A stretch of 64,000 nucleotides of DNA from UBA2033 sp035345875. GTDB taxonomy: Bacteria; Spirochaetota; Leptospiria; Leptospirales; Leptospiraceae. The stretch lies in NCBI GenBank assembly GCA_035345875.1, contig DAORDH010000025.1, positions 1 to 64,000 of the forward strand, written 5' to 3'. Shown here piece by piece: positions 1 to 8,799 of this stretch; position 1 is the first letter of the stretch; the number at the start of each line of letters is the position of its first letter. Position numbers and translations under genes: made by a program. Under the pieces are notes generated by a model that had not been told where the DNA came from, did no database searches, and worked only from the letters and a program-made list of their open reading frames with translations.

Positions 1-328
1 TTTCCTTCCTTTAATTTTTTATTTCATCACCCTGATAGGTTACGAAAATTCTAATTTACTAATCAAGTCATTAGCCTCTGAGATTTTCTCTACCGAACAT
101 CTTATATAGAAATGCATAAAGATTCTTCTTTGTAATTTTTTTTATTCACTCAAACCTAATTTCATTTTTGATTGGTATTAAAAGCAAAACTCATTTGAAG
201 ATTAAACCTTAATACAAATAAATATTTGAATGACTACAGTGTATAAAGTGAGTTAAAGAATAAAAATATATCTTTAGTGTTTTTTCTCTTTTGATTGCCG
301 ACTTAACTCTGCTTTAAAAACTAATACA
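1..328. other. Intergenic region at left edge, RBS of an off-window leftward gene
   Basis: No gene is supported here. Read on the minus strand, the first eleven bases form AAGGAAGGAAA, a strong purine-rich Shine-Dalgarno-like stretch that would place the start codon of a leftward gene just beyond the window edge. The rest is very AT-rich spacer between that presumed gene and the rightward gene at 329, so it probably holds divergent promoters. I could not single out a convincing -35/-10 pair. Confidence 0.4.
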
Positions 329-1030
329 ATGAACCTAAAAATAATGGAACAAGTTCTTTCCTTTTATGGTGGAGAATCTCTTTGGCAAAAGTCTTCTAAA
401 GTAGAAGCTAACGTAAATGTAAAAGGTCTCGCCTTTACTCTAAAAGGAAGACCTTTTTTTCAAAATGCGAAAATTGAAATGGAAATCAATTCTCCAGTAT
501 CAAAAATTACGCCAATCGGAAAGGAAGAATCGATTTCTGGAATCTTAGAGGGAGACTGGGTCTATTTACAAAATGCTTCTGGAAAAAAAATTGCAGAAAG
601 AAAAAATCCAAGAAGTTTCTTTCCCTTTGGAAGAAGACTCTTTTATTGGGATGATTTGGATATGACTTATTTTGCAAATTATGCATTTTGGAATTATTTT
701 ACTTTTCCAAAATTACTTTTGAATTCCAAAATTGAATGGAGAGAAAAAAAGGAATCTGTATTAGAGGGAATCTTTCCAGCCGATATTCCTACGCATAGTA
801 AAATCCAAGAATTTAGATTTGATAATACTGGCAAACTGCTTCAGCATAATTATACAGCTGAAGTAATTAGCAGTCTCGCAAAGGCAGCAAATGTGATTCA
901 CGAACATGGAATAAAGAATGGGTTCCCTGTTCCATCAAAACGAATTGTGAGCCCGCAGTCCCTAAGCGGAAATGCAATCGGATTTCCAGTCCTGATCGAT
1001 ATAAGCGTCCTTGAGTTTAACTTAAAATAA
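329..1030 (+). CDS. Conserved protein of unknown function (233 aa)
   Basis: I do not recognise this family with certainty. The product has no signal peptide, no cysteines and no membrane segment, so it is probably cytoplasmic. It is rich in beta-prone stretches and aromatic residues, with a motif-like region around residues 95-130 (RRLFYWDDLDMTYFANYAFW). The alternation of amphipathic strands and the tail GFPVLIDISVLEFNLK resemble LolA-like lipid-binding half-barrels, but that is only an impression. A second in-frame Met lies five codons downstream and neither start has a clear Shine-Dalgarno sequence. The gene stands alone, 92 bp before the HDOD gene. Confidence 0.7.
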   Translation: MNLKIMEQVLSFYGGESLWQKSSKVEANVNVKGLAFTLKGRPFFQNAKIEMEINSPVSKITPIGKEESISGILEGDWVYLQNASGKKIAERKNPRSFFPFGRRLFYWDDLDMTYFANYAFWNYFTFPKLLLNSKIEWREKKESVLEGIFPADIPTHSKIQEFRFDNTGKLLQHNYTAEVISSLAKAANVIHEHGIKNGFPVPSKRIVSPQSLSGNAIGFPVLIDISVLEFNLK

Positions 1031-1122
1031 GAAAATAAAGAATTGAAAAATCAAAAATTTTTTTACTAGAAAGTTTAGGTTCCATTTCCCATTCTTGTCA
1101 TTAGGAAAGGTCAGAGAGATAA

Positions 1123-2520
1123 ATGGATTTCCCTTTAGGTATAAACCCAAAAACGAAGAGACCCTATAAAGCAATGGTAATCGTAGATTCCATCTCCGAA
1201 AAAAAATTATTGGAGCAAAATATAAGAGCTGCTGATTTCCAAGTGGAAGAGCCTTCGACAGAGATTATTTCTTTTTTCAAACCTGATGAATCGACTGAAA
1301 ATATTGAGCCAAACAATCCTAAGCCTACAACCGAAAAAATAGACAATGATTCAGATGAAATTGATATTGATGATAAAGAGATTGAAGAACAAATTAAAAT
1401 GGGCAAAATTTTTGCCGGTTTCTCTTTTATTGATTTGCTATTTCTAGAATATCATAATTACCCAAACAGTTATGATAAAATTCATAAAATCGAAAAGATG
1501 TATCCTAAATTAATAGTAATACTAATATTACATAATGTAACAAAGAATACGTTAGATGAAATAGTAAAAATGAAGGCAAATGCTTATCTTGTAAAGCCAG
1601 TTTCCAAAACAGTCATCTATGATAGATTAAAAGTTTTACTCAATAGAAAAGATCTTTTACCTAAAATTGTTTTCGGATATACAAATACCCAGGGAATCAA
1701 TCTAACTGAAGTGCAGATTCCTCCTATGTCAGAGATTTTATATAAAGTAATGCTATTTGACTCAAATACTGTCGGAGGAAGCGAAGAGTTAGAACAAATC
1801 GTTGCTCCAGATAAATCATTAAGTTCAGATCTTATGAGGATTGCGAATTCTGCTTTCTATGGAAGGTCAGGAAAAATAAATACTTTAAAAGATGCGATAA
1901 CTCTTATAGGACTAAAAACAATCAATCATATAGCGATTGTAAAAGCACGTAAAAGTTTTACAGAAAAATTAAAGAATCCGATCTTTAGGAAGTATCTAGA
2001 TGAAATGCCAATACTAACTGGACTCATTGCTCTTGATTTATGCGCTCCTTTACATTTAAAAACGTTAAGCGATCAGATATTCATTCATTCTCTTTTATAT
2101 AAAATAGGAATGACTATACTGGCATTAAACCAATCCGAAAGATATCAAAAACTTTTAACAGAATTTCAGAAAGGGAAAAAAGCTTTATATGAAATGGAGA
2201 AACATGAGTTTAATACAGATTATCTGCAAATTGGTATTAAAGTTTTTAAAATATGGCACCTACCTGATTCGATGCAAGATACAGTAAAAAACCAAGAGTT
2301 CCCAATAGAGCAATTAAATGAAGTAAACCATCTAGACAGACTTCTGCGCCTTGCAAACTTTTTTGCCCTAAAATTACTTCACCATCCTTTAAATCTAAAT
2401 GACTTGGAATTAATGAAAAGTATTTTAAAATATTACTCAGTCGATCCAGGATTCATTCATTTATTTGATGAAGACTACTACTCTCATATTAAGAGCCATC
2501 CATTCTTTGAAGCATTTTAA
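1123..2520 (+). CDS. HDOD-domain protein with degenerate receiver-like N-terminus
   Basis: Residues about 15-175 look like a response-regulator receiver: a VIVDS strand near residue 20, LLFLE near 109 and the conserved Lys in AYLVKP at 158. The position expected to hold the phosphorylated Asp is Glu109, and about 50 acidic, low-complexity residues (40-92) are inserted after the first helix, so classical phosphotransfer is unlikely. Residues about 198-400 match the HDOD fold (IPPMSEILYKV, then IANSAFYG and LKDAITLIGLKTINHIAI). HDOD proteins are signalling or output adaptors related to HD phosphohydrolases but usually lack the catalytic HD pair. The role is probably regulatory in the cytoplasm; the target is unknown. 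Confidence 0.85.
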   Translation: MDFPLGINPKTKRPYKAMVIVDSISEKKLLEQNIRAADFQVEEPSTEIISFFKPDESTENIEPNNPKPTTEKIDNDSDEIDIDDKEIEEQIKMGKIFAGFSFIDLLFLEYHNYPNSYDKIHKIEKMYPKLIVILILHNVTKNTLDEIVKMKANAYLVKPVSKTVIYDRLKVLLNRKDLLPKIVFGYTNTQGINLTEVQIPPMSEILYKVMLFDSNTVGGSEELEQIVAPDKSLSSDLMRIANSAFYGRSGKINTLKDAITLIGLKTINHIAIVKARKSFTEKLKNPIFRKYLDEMPILTGLIALDLCAPLHLKTLSDQIFIHSLLYKIGMTILALNQSERYQKLLTEFQKGKKALYEMEKHEFNTDYLQIGIKVFKIWHLPDSMQDTVKNQEFPIEQLNEVNHLDRLLRLANFFALKLLHHPLNLNDLELMKSILKYYSVDPGFIHLFDEDYYSHIKSHPFFEAF

Positions 2521-2565
2521 CTTTTTATTCTTGCTAGTTAAACATTTTACTAAATTCTAGCTTTG

Positions 2566-3750
2566 ATGAAATCTTTAAATTTAATCTTATTATTTATTTC
2601 TTTTTTTATTTTTGAATGTAGCTTATTTCAAAACAAAACAGAATCCGACCCTGAAATACAAATTGAAACAGACAGTTCAACCCAAACTCCCGAAATAAAA
2701 GATGATAAATGGGAAGAAGTTGCGAGTATCGTTAAACCTGAGCCAAGCTATAAATATATTGCTTTATCAGATAAAATTAAATTTCACATAGAACCTAAAT
2801 TCTTTATGGTAAGTCCCTTCCAAGATAAATTGGCTTATGTGAAATACCAAGAAAAAAAAGAATTGAAAGAAGGATATATTGACGCTTCTGGAAAAATAGT
2901 AATAGCAACTAACTATGATTTTCCGTTCTATCCTTTTTTTTATGGGATGGCTAGAGTAGTCAAAGACAACAAAACTGGCTATCTAGGTCGAAATGGAAAA
3001 ATAGCAATTCCACTGCAATTTCAAGATGCAGGCGATTTTCAAGATACAATTACATGGTTTAAATCTAAAGGTAAATATGGTTTTATAAATATTGAAGGAA
3101 AAACGATAATTGAACCCATTTATGATTTAGTTGAGTCCTATCAAGAGGGGCTAGCCTGTGTTAGCCTCAAAGGAAAATTTGGATATATAAATGAAAAAGG
3201 ACAAATTGTAATTCCTTTACAATTTCAAGAAGCTTACTCTTTTAAAGAGGGGCTTGCATCTGTTAAACAAAATGGAAAATTCTTTTTTATTAATAAATAT
3301 GGCAAAAAAGCAATACCTCTAAACTTTGATTTTGCAAATAGTTTCTATGAAGGTCTAGCTAGAGTCCGAATAAATGGCAAATATGGATACGTTAATAAAA
3401 AGGGGGAATGGGTAGTCAAAGCAGAATTAGATCAAATGTATCATGACGCATTTCATTTCAGAGAAGGAAGAGCTGTATTTATGAAAGGAGATAAATACGG
3501 ATATTTAGATAGAAATGGAAAAGTAGTCATTGAACCAAAGTTTGATTTTGCAGATTCTTTTTCCGAAGATCTAGCAGTCGTTGCAGTGAATAATAAAGTC
3601 GGCTACATCAATCGTTTTGGTGAATACGTTATAAAACCTCAATTTGAGAACGGGGAAAGTTTTTCAGAAGGATTCGCTGCTGTTAAAAAAGGGGATGTAT
3701 ACGGTTTTATCAAAAAAGAGGATATAGCAAAGGAAGTAGAGATTAAATGA
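2566..3750 (+). CDS. WG-repeat lipoprotein
   Basis: The start is taken at the ATG at 2566, one codon after an in-frame TTG. The N-terminus is a lipoprotein signal ending in FIFEC, a relaxed lipobox of the spirochaetal kind, followed by an acidic linker. From about residue 95 the protein consists of roughly nine WG (KWG) repeats, visible as GYIDASGKIVI, GYLGRNGKIAIP, GFINIEGKTIIEP, GYINEKGQIVIP, GYVNKKGEWVV, GYLDRNGKVVIEP and GYINRFGEYVIKP. WG repeats form extracytoplasmic beta-rich solenoids or propellers with poorly defined, probably binding roles. The gene overlaps the Nudix gene by 4 bp (ATGA), so the two are translationally coupled. Confidence 0.85.
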   Translation: MKSLNLILLFISFFIFECSLFQNKTESDPEIQIETDSSTQTPEIKDDKWEEVASIVKPEPSYKYIALSDKIKFHIEPKFFMVSPFQDKLAYVKYQEKKELKEGYIDASGKIVIATNYDFPFYPFFYGMARVVKDNKTGYLGRNGKIAIPLQFQDAGDFQDTITWFKSKGKYGFINIEGKTIIEPIYDLVESYQEGLACVSLKGKFGYINEKGQIVIPLQFQEAYSFKEGLASVKQNGKFFFINKYGKKAIPLNFDFANSFYEGLARVRINGKYGYVNKKGEWVVKAELDQMYHDAFHFREGRAVFMKGDKYGYLDRNGKVVIEPKFDFADSFSEDLAVVAVNNKVGYINRFGEYVIKPQFENGESFSEGFAAVKKGDVYGFIKKEDIAKEVEIK

Positions 3751-4280
3751 ATTTGGAAAAATATCATCCAACAAAGGTTTTTAGATATTGTCCAAGATGT
3801 GGAAAAGAATCCTTTCATCCAAGTTCTGAAAGATCAAACGAATGCAGTGAATGTGGATTTGTTCTCTACTTTAATTCAGCTTCCGCTGTTTGCGCACTCA
3901 TTTTCAATGAGGAAGGAAAAATTCTACTCACTCGTAGAGAGAGAGACCCAGGCAAAGGTATGCTTGATCTACCGGGTGGATTTGTTGATTTAAATGAGTC
4001 AGCAGAAAACGCTCTGAGTAGAGAACTAAAAGAAGAATTAAATCTGGAAATTTCTGATCCCAAATTTATAGCAAGCTTTCCTAATGAATATTTATTTAAA
4101 GATTTATTGTATTTTACATGTGATCTGGCATTTGTCTGCAAAGCAAATTTTACAGGTAATATGACACCTAACGATGATGTGAGCGAGTTTTTATTTGTAG
4201 ACTTAAATCAACTGGACTTGAACTTAATAGCCTTTGAATCAATTCGTAAAGTTCTAAGATTCTATTTAAATAGTAACTGA
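3747..4280 (+). CDS. Nudix hydrolase with N-terminal zinc ribbon
   Basis: Residues 15-36 carry a CPRC...CSEC zinc ribbon (Cys15, 18, 33, 36). The Nudix box begins at Gly78 and fits GX5EX7REUXEE (GGFVDLNE, then RELKEEL), so the catalytic Mg-binding glutamates are present. This layout resembles NudC-like and other zinc-ribbon Nudix enzymes that hydrolyse nucleoside diphosphate derivatives such as NADH or ADP-ribose, but at 177 aa it lacks the NudC N-terminal domain and the substrate cannot be read from sequence. It overlaps the WG-repeat gene by 4 bp; an odd operon partner for a lipoprotein. Confidence 0.85.
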   Translation: MNLEKYHPTKVFRYCPRCGKESFHPSSERSNECSECGFVLYFNSASAVCALIFNEEGKILLTRRERDPGKGMLDLPGGFVDLNESAENALSRELKEELNLEISDPKFIASFPNEYLFKDLLYFTCDLAFVCKANFTGNMTPNDDVSEFLFVDLNQLDLNLIAFESIRKVLRFYLNSN

Positions 4281-4365
4281 CATTACGCACAAGATAGAAA
4301 TTTATATGGAAAATAATAAAGATTATTATATTATGTTTCTCAAATGGATCAATAAATAAGTGGGT

Positions 4366-4465
4366 TTGGGCGGCTAGCCCAAGTGATGCACTGAGCCCCA
4401 GTCGAAGTGTTGCCGACAGGGCTCCCTATCTCTCATCTTACGCGCTGATGCGTAAGGCGAGATAG
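4366..4465. repeat. Three-hairpin intergenic element, copy 1
   Basis: Between two convergent genes lie three inverted repeats in a row: TTGGGC/GCCCAA (4366-4382), GAGCCC/GGGCTC (4393-4424) and a long stem CTATCTC...CTTACGC / GCGTAAG..GAGATAG (4426-4465). The segment is GC-rich against its surroundings. The same order of hairpins with changed but still pairing arms occurs at 23459-23539, also between convergent genes. A bidirectional terminator or a small mobile palindromic repeat are both possible. Confidence 0.65.
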
Positions 4466-4504
4466 TAAAAGATAATTTAAGAAGTTTAATTAAATGAATT
4501 AAAG

Positions 4505-6661
4505 TTATCTGGTATTGCTAAAATCATAAACTAGTTTCATCATGAGTCCAGGGTTTCTTGTTACGAAACGAATTACATCATCATGCGAAACTTTATAGAG
4601 AGATACAGAGTCTTCATTAATATATGTATATTCAGATGGATGCCCCCTTCTGATTCTAATGAGAGAACCTACATAATCACCACGTTTAAGAATGCCTTTT
4701 AGCTTTCCTTTTTGTTCAACCTTTACTTCTCCTTTGCGGATAATGTAAATTTGCTCCATGATGTGACCTTCTTGCATAAGGATAGATGGTTGGTCAATTT
4801 CAATGGGAGTCATCATAGATTCTAGAAGGGTTTTTTGTGTAGCAGTTAACGCTTGAAATGAACTACTCGATAAAACATTCCATGACTCTGCATCGCGCAT
4901 TCTAGCAACTTTTGCAAGAGTCTTTTCGAATTCTGTTCCACTGATAAAACTTAAAAACTTATCTTTGGAAATAGTATACACCACTACATCAGTTTCTGCA
5001 ATCACAGCTGCCGTTCTTTTTTGATCCGTAATGAGAGCCACTTCACCAAAATAGTCATATGTTCCATAGACCTTTTTGGAAACCAATCCCTCTGACACAA
5101 CAGATACATTTCCAAAATAAATGATATAAAATTTATCAGCACTGTCGCCTTTGTTTATTATAATTTCACCTTTTTTAAAGGTTACCTCTTCCACTATGTT
5201 AATAAATTCCATTGCTTTACTTATGGAGAGTCCCTCAAATAAATCTAAATTCTTTAATACACCTAAAATCTGACTCGCCTTTTCGAAACGGGGTGGAGTC
5301 ATCGGGAAATACAATGTATTTTCAATTCCAAATTTTGCTAGAGTCAAACTTGTCTCTTTTGGAAAATCTTTTGCAGCAATATGATAAACAACCGTCTTCT
5401 TTTTTACTTCCTCAGGTAAAGAGTCTAGATATTTAATCGGTGTATGCAAAGGCGGAACACCAGATTCATGAAAAATAACATTTGAATCCCATGGAAAATT
5501 TCGCAATTCCTCATAACGCTCTTGGCTAATGATTCCTTCTCGTAAAAACTTTTCATGAATTTCTGGATCATTATTATGATCGGAAGAATAAACAAAAGAC
5601 TGATCTTGATACTCCATTTTGAAACCGATAGTTGGAATGGAATGGAGCGTATAGAACATTTGAAATTTTCCACCATAGATAAATTCTGGCTTATTAATTT
5701 TAATTGGTTGAAAAGTAAATAGACTCTTTAGATATTCTTGGGAGACATTCGTGAATGTAGAATACTTATACAAAAAACTTTTCATGATTGTTTCGGTTGT
5801 ATAGATCGTAATCTTACCTTCTTCCAAAATTTTCTGAAAGGTTCCTGCATCATGATCTGCATGACAATGCGTTAGTATGATAGAATCAATAAACTTTGGA
5901 TTCACATTTGAATCTAATAACCACTCGGTAGAATTTACTGGTGGATCAATCATGATTCCAGAATGGTTCAACCAAATAATAAAACCAGATGTATTTTCCT
6001 CTGGATCAAATCCATGACTTGGTCCAAGACAAGTCACTCCAAAAAGAGGAGGAATAAATGGCTCTCTTAAACGCTCCCCTATTGCATAAAAACCTTTGTA
6101 TTCCATTTTGCCTGGAACGTCAGTTACATGATTCGCTCCAATTGAGACAGAAAAGTCTCCATTTTCTTTCTTTCGGATAGTTGTCCCATGTATTGTAAAC
6201 TGATTGTCTTTAAATATCCCAAACCCAACCATATCCTGAAACTTAAAAGTGCTACTAAAAAAATTATGCTCTGATTTTATATCTGGAATATACGTATTAC
6301 CATTTAACAACTCGTAATCACAAGTAAGGTCTAAATTGCGAGGACCAAAGATAGATTCTCTTAAAACTTCTTTAAATCTACGATATTGTTTCTCGCTGCA
6401 AATAATGAAGGTTTTTTTTCTTCTGAAAAAGAAATTGTAATAGATAGGAAATTCTAATTCAGCAACGCTAATTCCTTTCGTCCAACTGAAAAATTCGTTA
6501 GGTAAAACAAATACCTGAGGAACACCTCCCTCTAAAAACATAGTGTCCTTAATTGTCTCAGGAGGTGACCCAAATTGTATGGATGAAATATCTGTCTTAA
6601 CTAAATAACCCCCACGTGGTAGGGAAATTAGACAGGGATTTTTTTCATCACGACCACTCAT
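4505..6661 (-). CDS. Metallo-beta-lactamase-fold hydrolase with two cyclic-nucleotide-binding domains
   Basis: The central region holds the metal-binding motif HCHADH at residues 265-270, the hallmark of the metallo-beta-lactamase superfamily, with a later FVYSSDHNND strand supplying a further Asp/His. Two cyclic-nucleotide-binding folds follow, about 490-590 (FKKGEIIINKGD...FGEVALITDQKRTAAV) and 615-710 (MQEGHIMEQIYIIRKGEVKV). Only the first retains the FGE...RTAAV phosphate-binding cassette; the second is degenerate (YVGSLIRIRRG). The first 190 residues match no domain I know. The protein is probably a soluble hydrolase, possibly a phosphodiesterase, allosterically controlled by cAMP or cGMP. 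It is convergent with the Nudix gene and stands alone. Confidence 0.85.
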   Translation of the reverse strand: MSGRDEKNPCLISLPRGGYLVKTDISSIQFGSPPETIKDTMFLEGGVPQVFVLPNEFFSWTKGISVAELEFPIYYNFFFRRKKTFIICSEKQYRRFKEVLRESIFGPRNLDLTCDYELLNGNTYIPDIKSEHNFFSSTFKFQDMVGFGIFKDNQFTIHGTTIRKKENGDFSVSIGANHVTDVPGKMEYKGFYAIGERLREPFIPPLFGVTCLGPSHGFDPEENTSGFIIWLNHSGIMIDPPVNSTEWLLDSNVNPKFIDSIILTHCHADHDAGTFQKILEEGKITIYTTETIMKSFLYKYSTFTNVSQEYLKSLFTFQPIKINKPEFIYGGKFQMFYTLHSIPTIGFKMEYQDQSFVYSSDHNNDPEIHEKFLREGIISQERYEELRNFPWDSNVIFHESGVPPLHTPIKYLDSLPEEVKKKTVVYHIAAKDFPKETSLTLAKFGIENTLYFPMTPPRFEKASQILGVLKNLDLFEGLSISKAMEFINIVEEVTFKKGEIIINKGDSADKFYIIYFGNVSVVSEGLVSKKVYGTYDYFGEVALITDQKRTAAVIAETDVVVYTISKDKFLSFISGTEFEKTLAKVARMRDAESWNVLSSSSFQALTATQKTLLESMMTPIEIDQPSILMQEGHIMEQIYIIRKGEVKVEQKGKLKGILKRGDYVGSLIRIRRGHPSEYTYINEDSVSLYKVSHDDVIRFVTRNPGLMMKLVYDFSNTR

Positions 6662-6776
6662 TTTTAACTCTTACAGACTACTCGAAAGGCTACAATACAA
6701 AGAGTCAACTTTTTTATGATAAAAAATTTATTTCGATGAAAAGCGATTTTGTTTTAATTAAAATAGAATTGGATAC

Positions 6777-7298
6777 TTATCGATTCAATGTTCTAGTTAA
6801 AAAATTTCTAAATAATCCTTCCACTGTCTCAATAGAACTATTTAGTCTATGATCACCTTGAATTAAATGAAGCACAGATTTACTCTCTCGCGCATAGCGG
6901 ATAGATAATTCATAGGGGATTACTTCATCCTCCCACCCATGCACAATCTCTAAATTTTCTATTATTGGATACTTTTGCTCCTTGAATCCATAAATATAAA
7001 CAGCAGGCGCTAATAAAAAAACACCCAGCGGCTTAAACTGATTTGATGCAACCAAAGAAACATATGCCCCCATGCTAGACCCTACTAATATAAATTCAGA
7101 ATCTACTTTTCTATCACTTAGAATTTTGATAAGTCTATCTGCACGAACCTCCGGGTCCATCGTATCAGTATAATCAATACTTTTTACCTCTAACCCGAAC
7201 GCCTCTGCTATTTTAGAAAGTCTCTGAATCTTGCTACCGTTTGGTCCACTCTCCTTACCATGGGAAAAATAAATAGTTACGTTTTTAGAATTGACCAA
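6777..7298 (-). CDS. Small alpha/beta hydrolase (YqiA-like esterase)
   Basis: A 173-residue minimal alpha/beta hydrolase. The nucleophile elbow is GSSMG (Ser75), with the likely acid Asp124 in GWEDEVIP and His150 in GDHRL completing a catalytic triad. The short N-terminal strand YFSHGKESGPNG carries the oxyanion-hole region. Length and motif layout match the YqiA/UPF0227 and dienelactone-hydrolase-like esterases that cleave small esters; the substrate is unknown. It has no signal peptide. It lies 3 bp downstream of the DUF4404-like gene, so the two form an operon. Confidence 0.8.
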   Translation of the reverse strand: MVNSKNVTIYFSHGKESGPNGSKIQRLSKIAEAFGLEVKSIDYTDTMDPEVRADRLIKILSDRKVDSEFILVGSSMGAYVSLVASNQFKPLGVFLLAPAVYIYGFKEQKYPIIENLEIVHGWEDEVIPYELSIRYARESKSVLHLIQGDHRLNSSIETVEGLFRNFLTRTLNR

Positions 7299-7301
7299 TA
7301 T

Positions 7302-7634
7302 TTAAAATCCACTATTGGATAGAGAAACACAAATCGAATTTACAACCGAAACCAAATCTGGATGAGATGCTTCAAATTTACTGACACTTTCCGATAAGCC
7401 CTTAATTGAGAGATCTATTAAATCCTTATTTTTATTTGATTTAATTACTTCGTGCGTAGATGCTTTTGTAAAATTAGCAACTGTTTCAGCATCCTCCTTA
7501 TTCGTTGCAGAAAGCTCTACCACTTCCTTTTTTAAGGAGACTACAAGCCCTAAAAGCTCCTCCTTTTTTGCCACATCTAAACTTTTAGAATCTCGAATAT
7601 TTTCTTCAATTTTTGTAATTGTATCTTGAATCAT
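7302..7634 (-). CDS. DUF4404-like coiled-coil protein
   Basis: An all-helical, Lys/Glu-rich protein of about 110 residues that resembles the DUF4404 family of small proteins of unknown function. The start is placed at the ATG at 7634, because GAGAGGG sits 7 nt upstream of it, whereas the longer frame beginning seven codons earlier has no ribosome-binding site. The only cysteine is near the C-terminus. It is followed after 3 bp by the small esterase gene. The family assignment is tentative; the gene itself is well supported by its start signal and tight spacing. Confidence 0.65.
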   Translation of the reverse strand: MIQDTITKIEENIRDSKSLDVAKKEELLGLVVSLKKEVVELSATNKEDAETVANFTKASTHEVIKSNKNKDLIDLSIKGLSESVSKFEASHPDLVSVVNSICVSLSNSGF

Positions 7635-7778
7635 TGCAAACCCTCTCGAATCCAAGCTTTATATCCCTTAGGAAAAGGTCAAGAATCTTGAATCCATCCA
7701 AATTGTAAAAATAGCTCCGCCCCTTGGTTTTGTGCGGTTTATCTGTGTTAGCCGTTGTAAGATGGGAACATGCGTCTA

Positions 7779-8321
7779 TTAGCCATAACGACTCTTTCGA
7801 TATTGAAAAATAACTGTGTAGTTTAGCCTATTGTTCATAAGAAAGATCTTTGCGATCAAGTCGAAATTTGAGATCTCAGGAATTCCGACTGCCACCAAGT
7901 GGTGCGAGGAGGCTTTTGCAAAATCGACGGAATCTGCTATAAGTAGGTATACTAAAAAAGCCGAGATGGACATACCAAAACTTACACGATAAAGCTTCAG
8001 TTCAGCCCAATCTTCTGGTCTAGGACGAAAGGCTATCTTATGTAAATTTTGCCCCTTTTCTTGGTATTTGGTTGTGAGATTTGCATAACCTGGAACAAGA
8101 CCATTTGCAATATAAAGTTGATACTTTGAAAGAAGATAGGCGATATACTGTCGAACTCCTCCGTGAGCAAGGCATTTCTCCCAAAAGAGTTGATGGTATT
8201 GATCGGGAATCAGAATAGTGGAGCTAAATTCTGAATAGATATAATCTTTTCTTGGAAATGCAAATTTCTGATTTGAAAAAAGCTTTGGACTTTCCTTCAG
8301 GAAACTGGATTGATGATTCAT
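7779..8321 (-). CDS. DUF1564 family protein
   Basis: The stretch FRPRPEDWAELKLYRVSFGM followed by SISAFLVYLLIAD is characteristic of DUF1564, a family expanded in Leptospira. The segment resembles a ribbon-helix-helix DNA-binding unit (strand, helix, turn, helix), so a regulatory or antitoxin-like role is conceivable but unproven. The ATG at 8321 is chosen because AAGAGGT lies 5 nt upstream of it; the longer frame begins with GTG at 8378 without such a signal. The product would be about 180 aa and cytoplasmic. No partner gene lies beside it: 124 bp of spacer separates it from the DUF4404-like gene. Confidence 0.65.
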   Translation of the reverse strand: MNHQSSFLKESPKLFSNQKFAFPRKDYIYSEFSSTILIPDQYHQLFWEKCLAHGGVRQYIAYLLSKYQLYIANGLVPGYANLTTKYQEKGQNLHKIAFRPRPEDWAELKLYRVSFGMSISAFLVYLLIADSVDFAKASSHHLVAVGIPEISNFDLIAKIFLMNNRLNYTVIFQYRKSRYG

Positions 8322-8397
8322 AAAATACCTCTTTATAAGCTTATCCATACCCGCACCACTGATAAAGAAGATGGGCACCGATGAGTCTTAACTATAG

Positions 8398-8574
8398 GTG
8401 AGTTTTGTTCTGTTCCATGATCCATTGCTCTCATCACATTTAGTTTTTAAAGATTCAAAGGTTCGTCCTTTCAAATTATTTCACCAAAGCCATTCTGTCC
8501 GAATGGGAATTCATGTTTTATATCGTTCAGTGATTGGTGGAGATCCATTAAAGGAAGTGGGTAAGGATATTTAA
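8398..8574 (+). pseudogene. Possible gene remnant or very short ORF (58 codons)
   Basis: A rightward frame opening at a GTG and ending in TAA at 8574 encodes 58 residues ending HVLYRSVIGGDPLKEVGKDI. The composition looks protein-like rather than random for this AT-rich DNA, but I do not recognise a family and there is no clear ribosome-binding site. It sits in an otherwise gene-free stretch between the DUF1564 gene and leuC, so a decayed 3' end of a lost gene is the most natural reading. Confidence 0.2.
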
Positions 8575-8799
8575 TATAAGAGGGGAAAAAAATTAACTTT
8601 GTGAGCGCGAAAAAAGAAAAAAAGAAACAAATTTAGGTAAAAAATATAAAAGTAATCCTTGGAGTCTTCCTCTCTAGATTGAAATTGGAGCTTGGGTAAA
8701 ATAGATACATTCAATAATTGTATTACAGAACAAAATTTGAGCCCTAATGAACTCAAAAATTCAGATTTACCTATGATAGAAGAGTGAAAACTTGGAATT
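8575..8799. other. Leader region of leuC
   Basis: No gene is supported. The stretch is purine-rich on the plus strand and presumably carries the leuCD promoter and leader. I looked for a leucine-rich leader peptide with an attenuator and for a T-box-like structure and saw neither. A leftward 61-codon frame here starts in low-complexity sequence and is probably spurious. Confidence 0.35.

Noticed and set aside
8571..8756. Leftward 61-codon frame before leuC
   Set aside because: Low-complexity, Phe-rich and without a start signal; more likely leader DNA.
8575..8799. Leucine attenuator or T-box before leuC
   Set aside because: No leucine-rich leader peptide, no specifier-loop or antiterminator pattern could be found.
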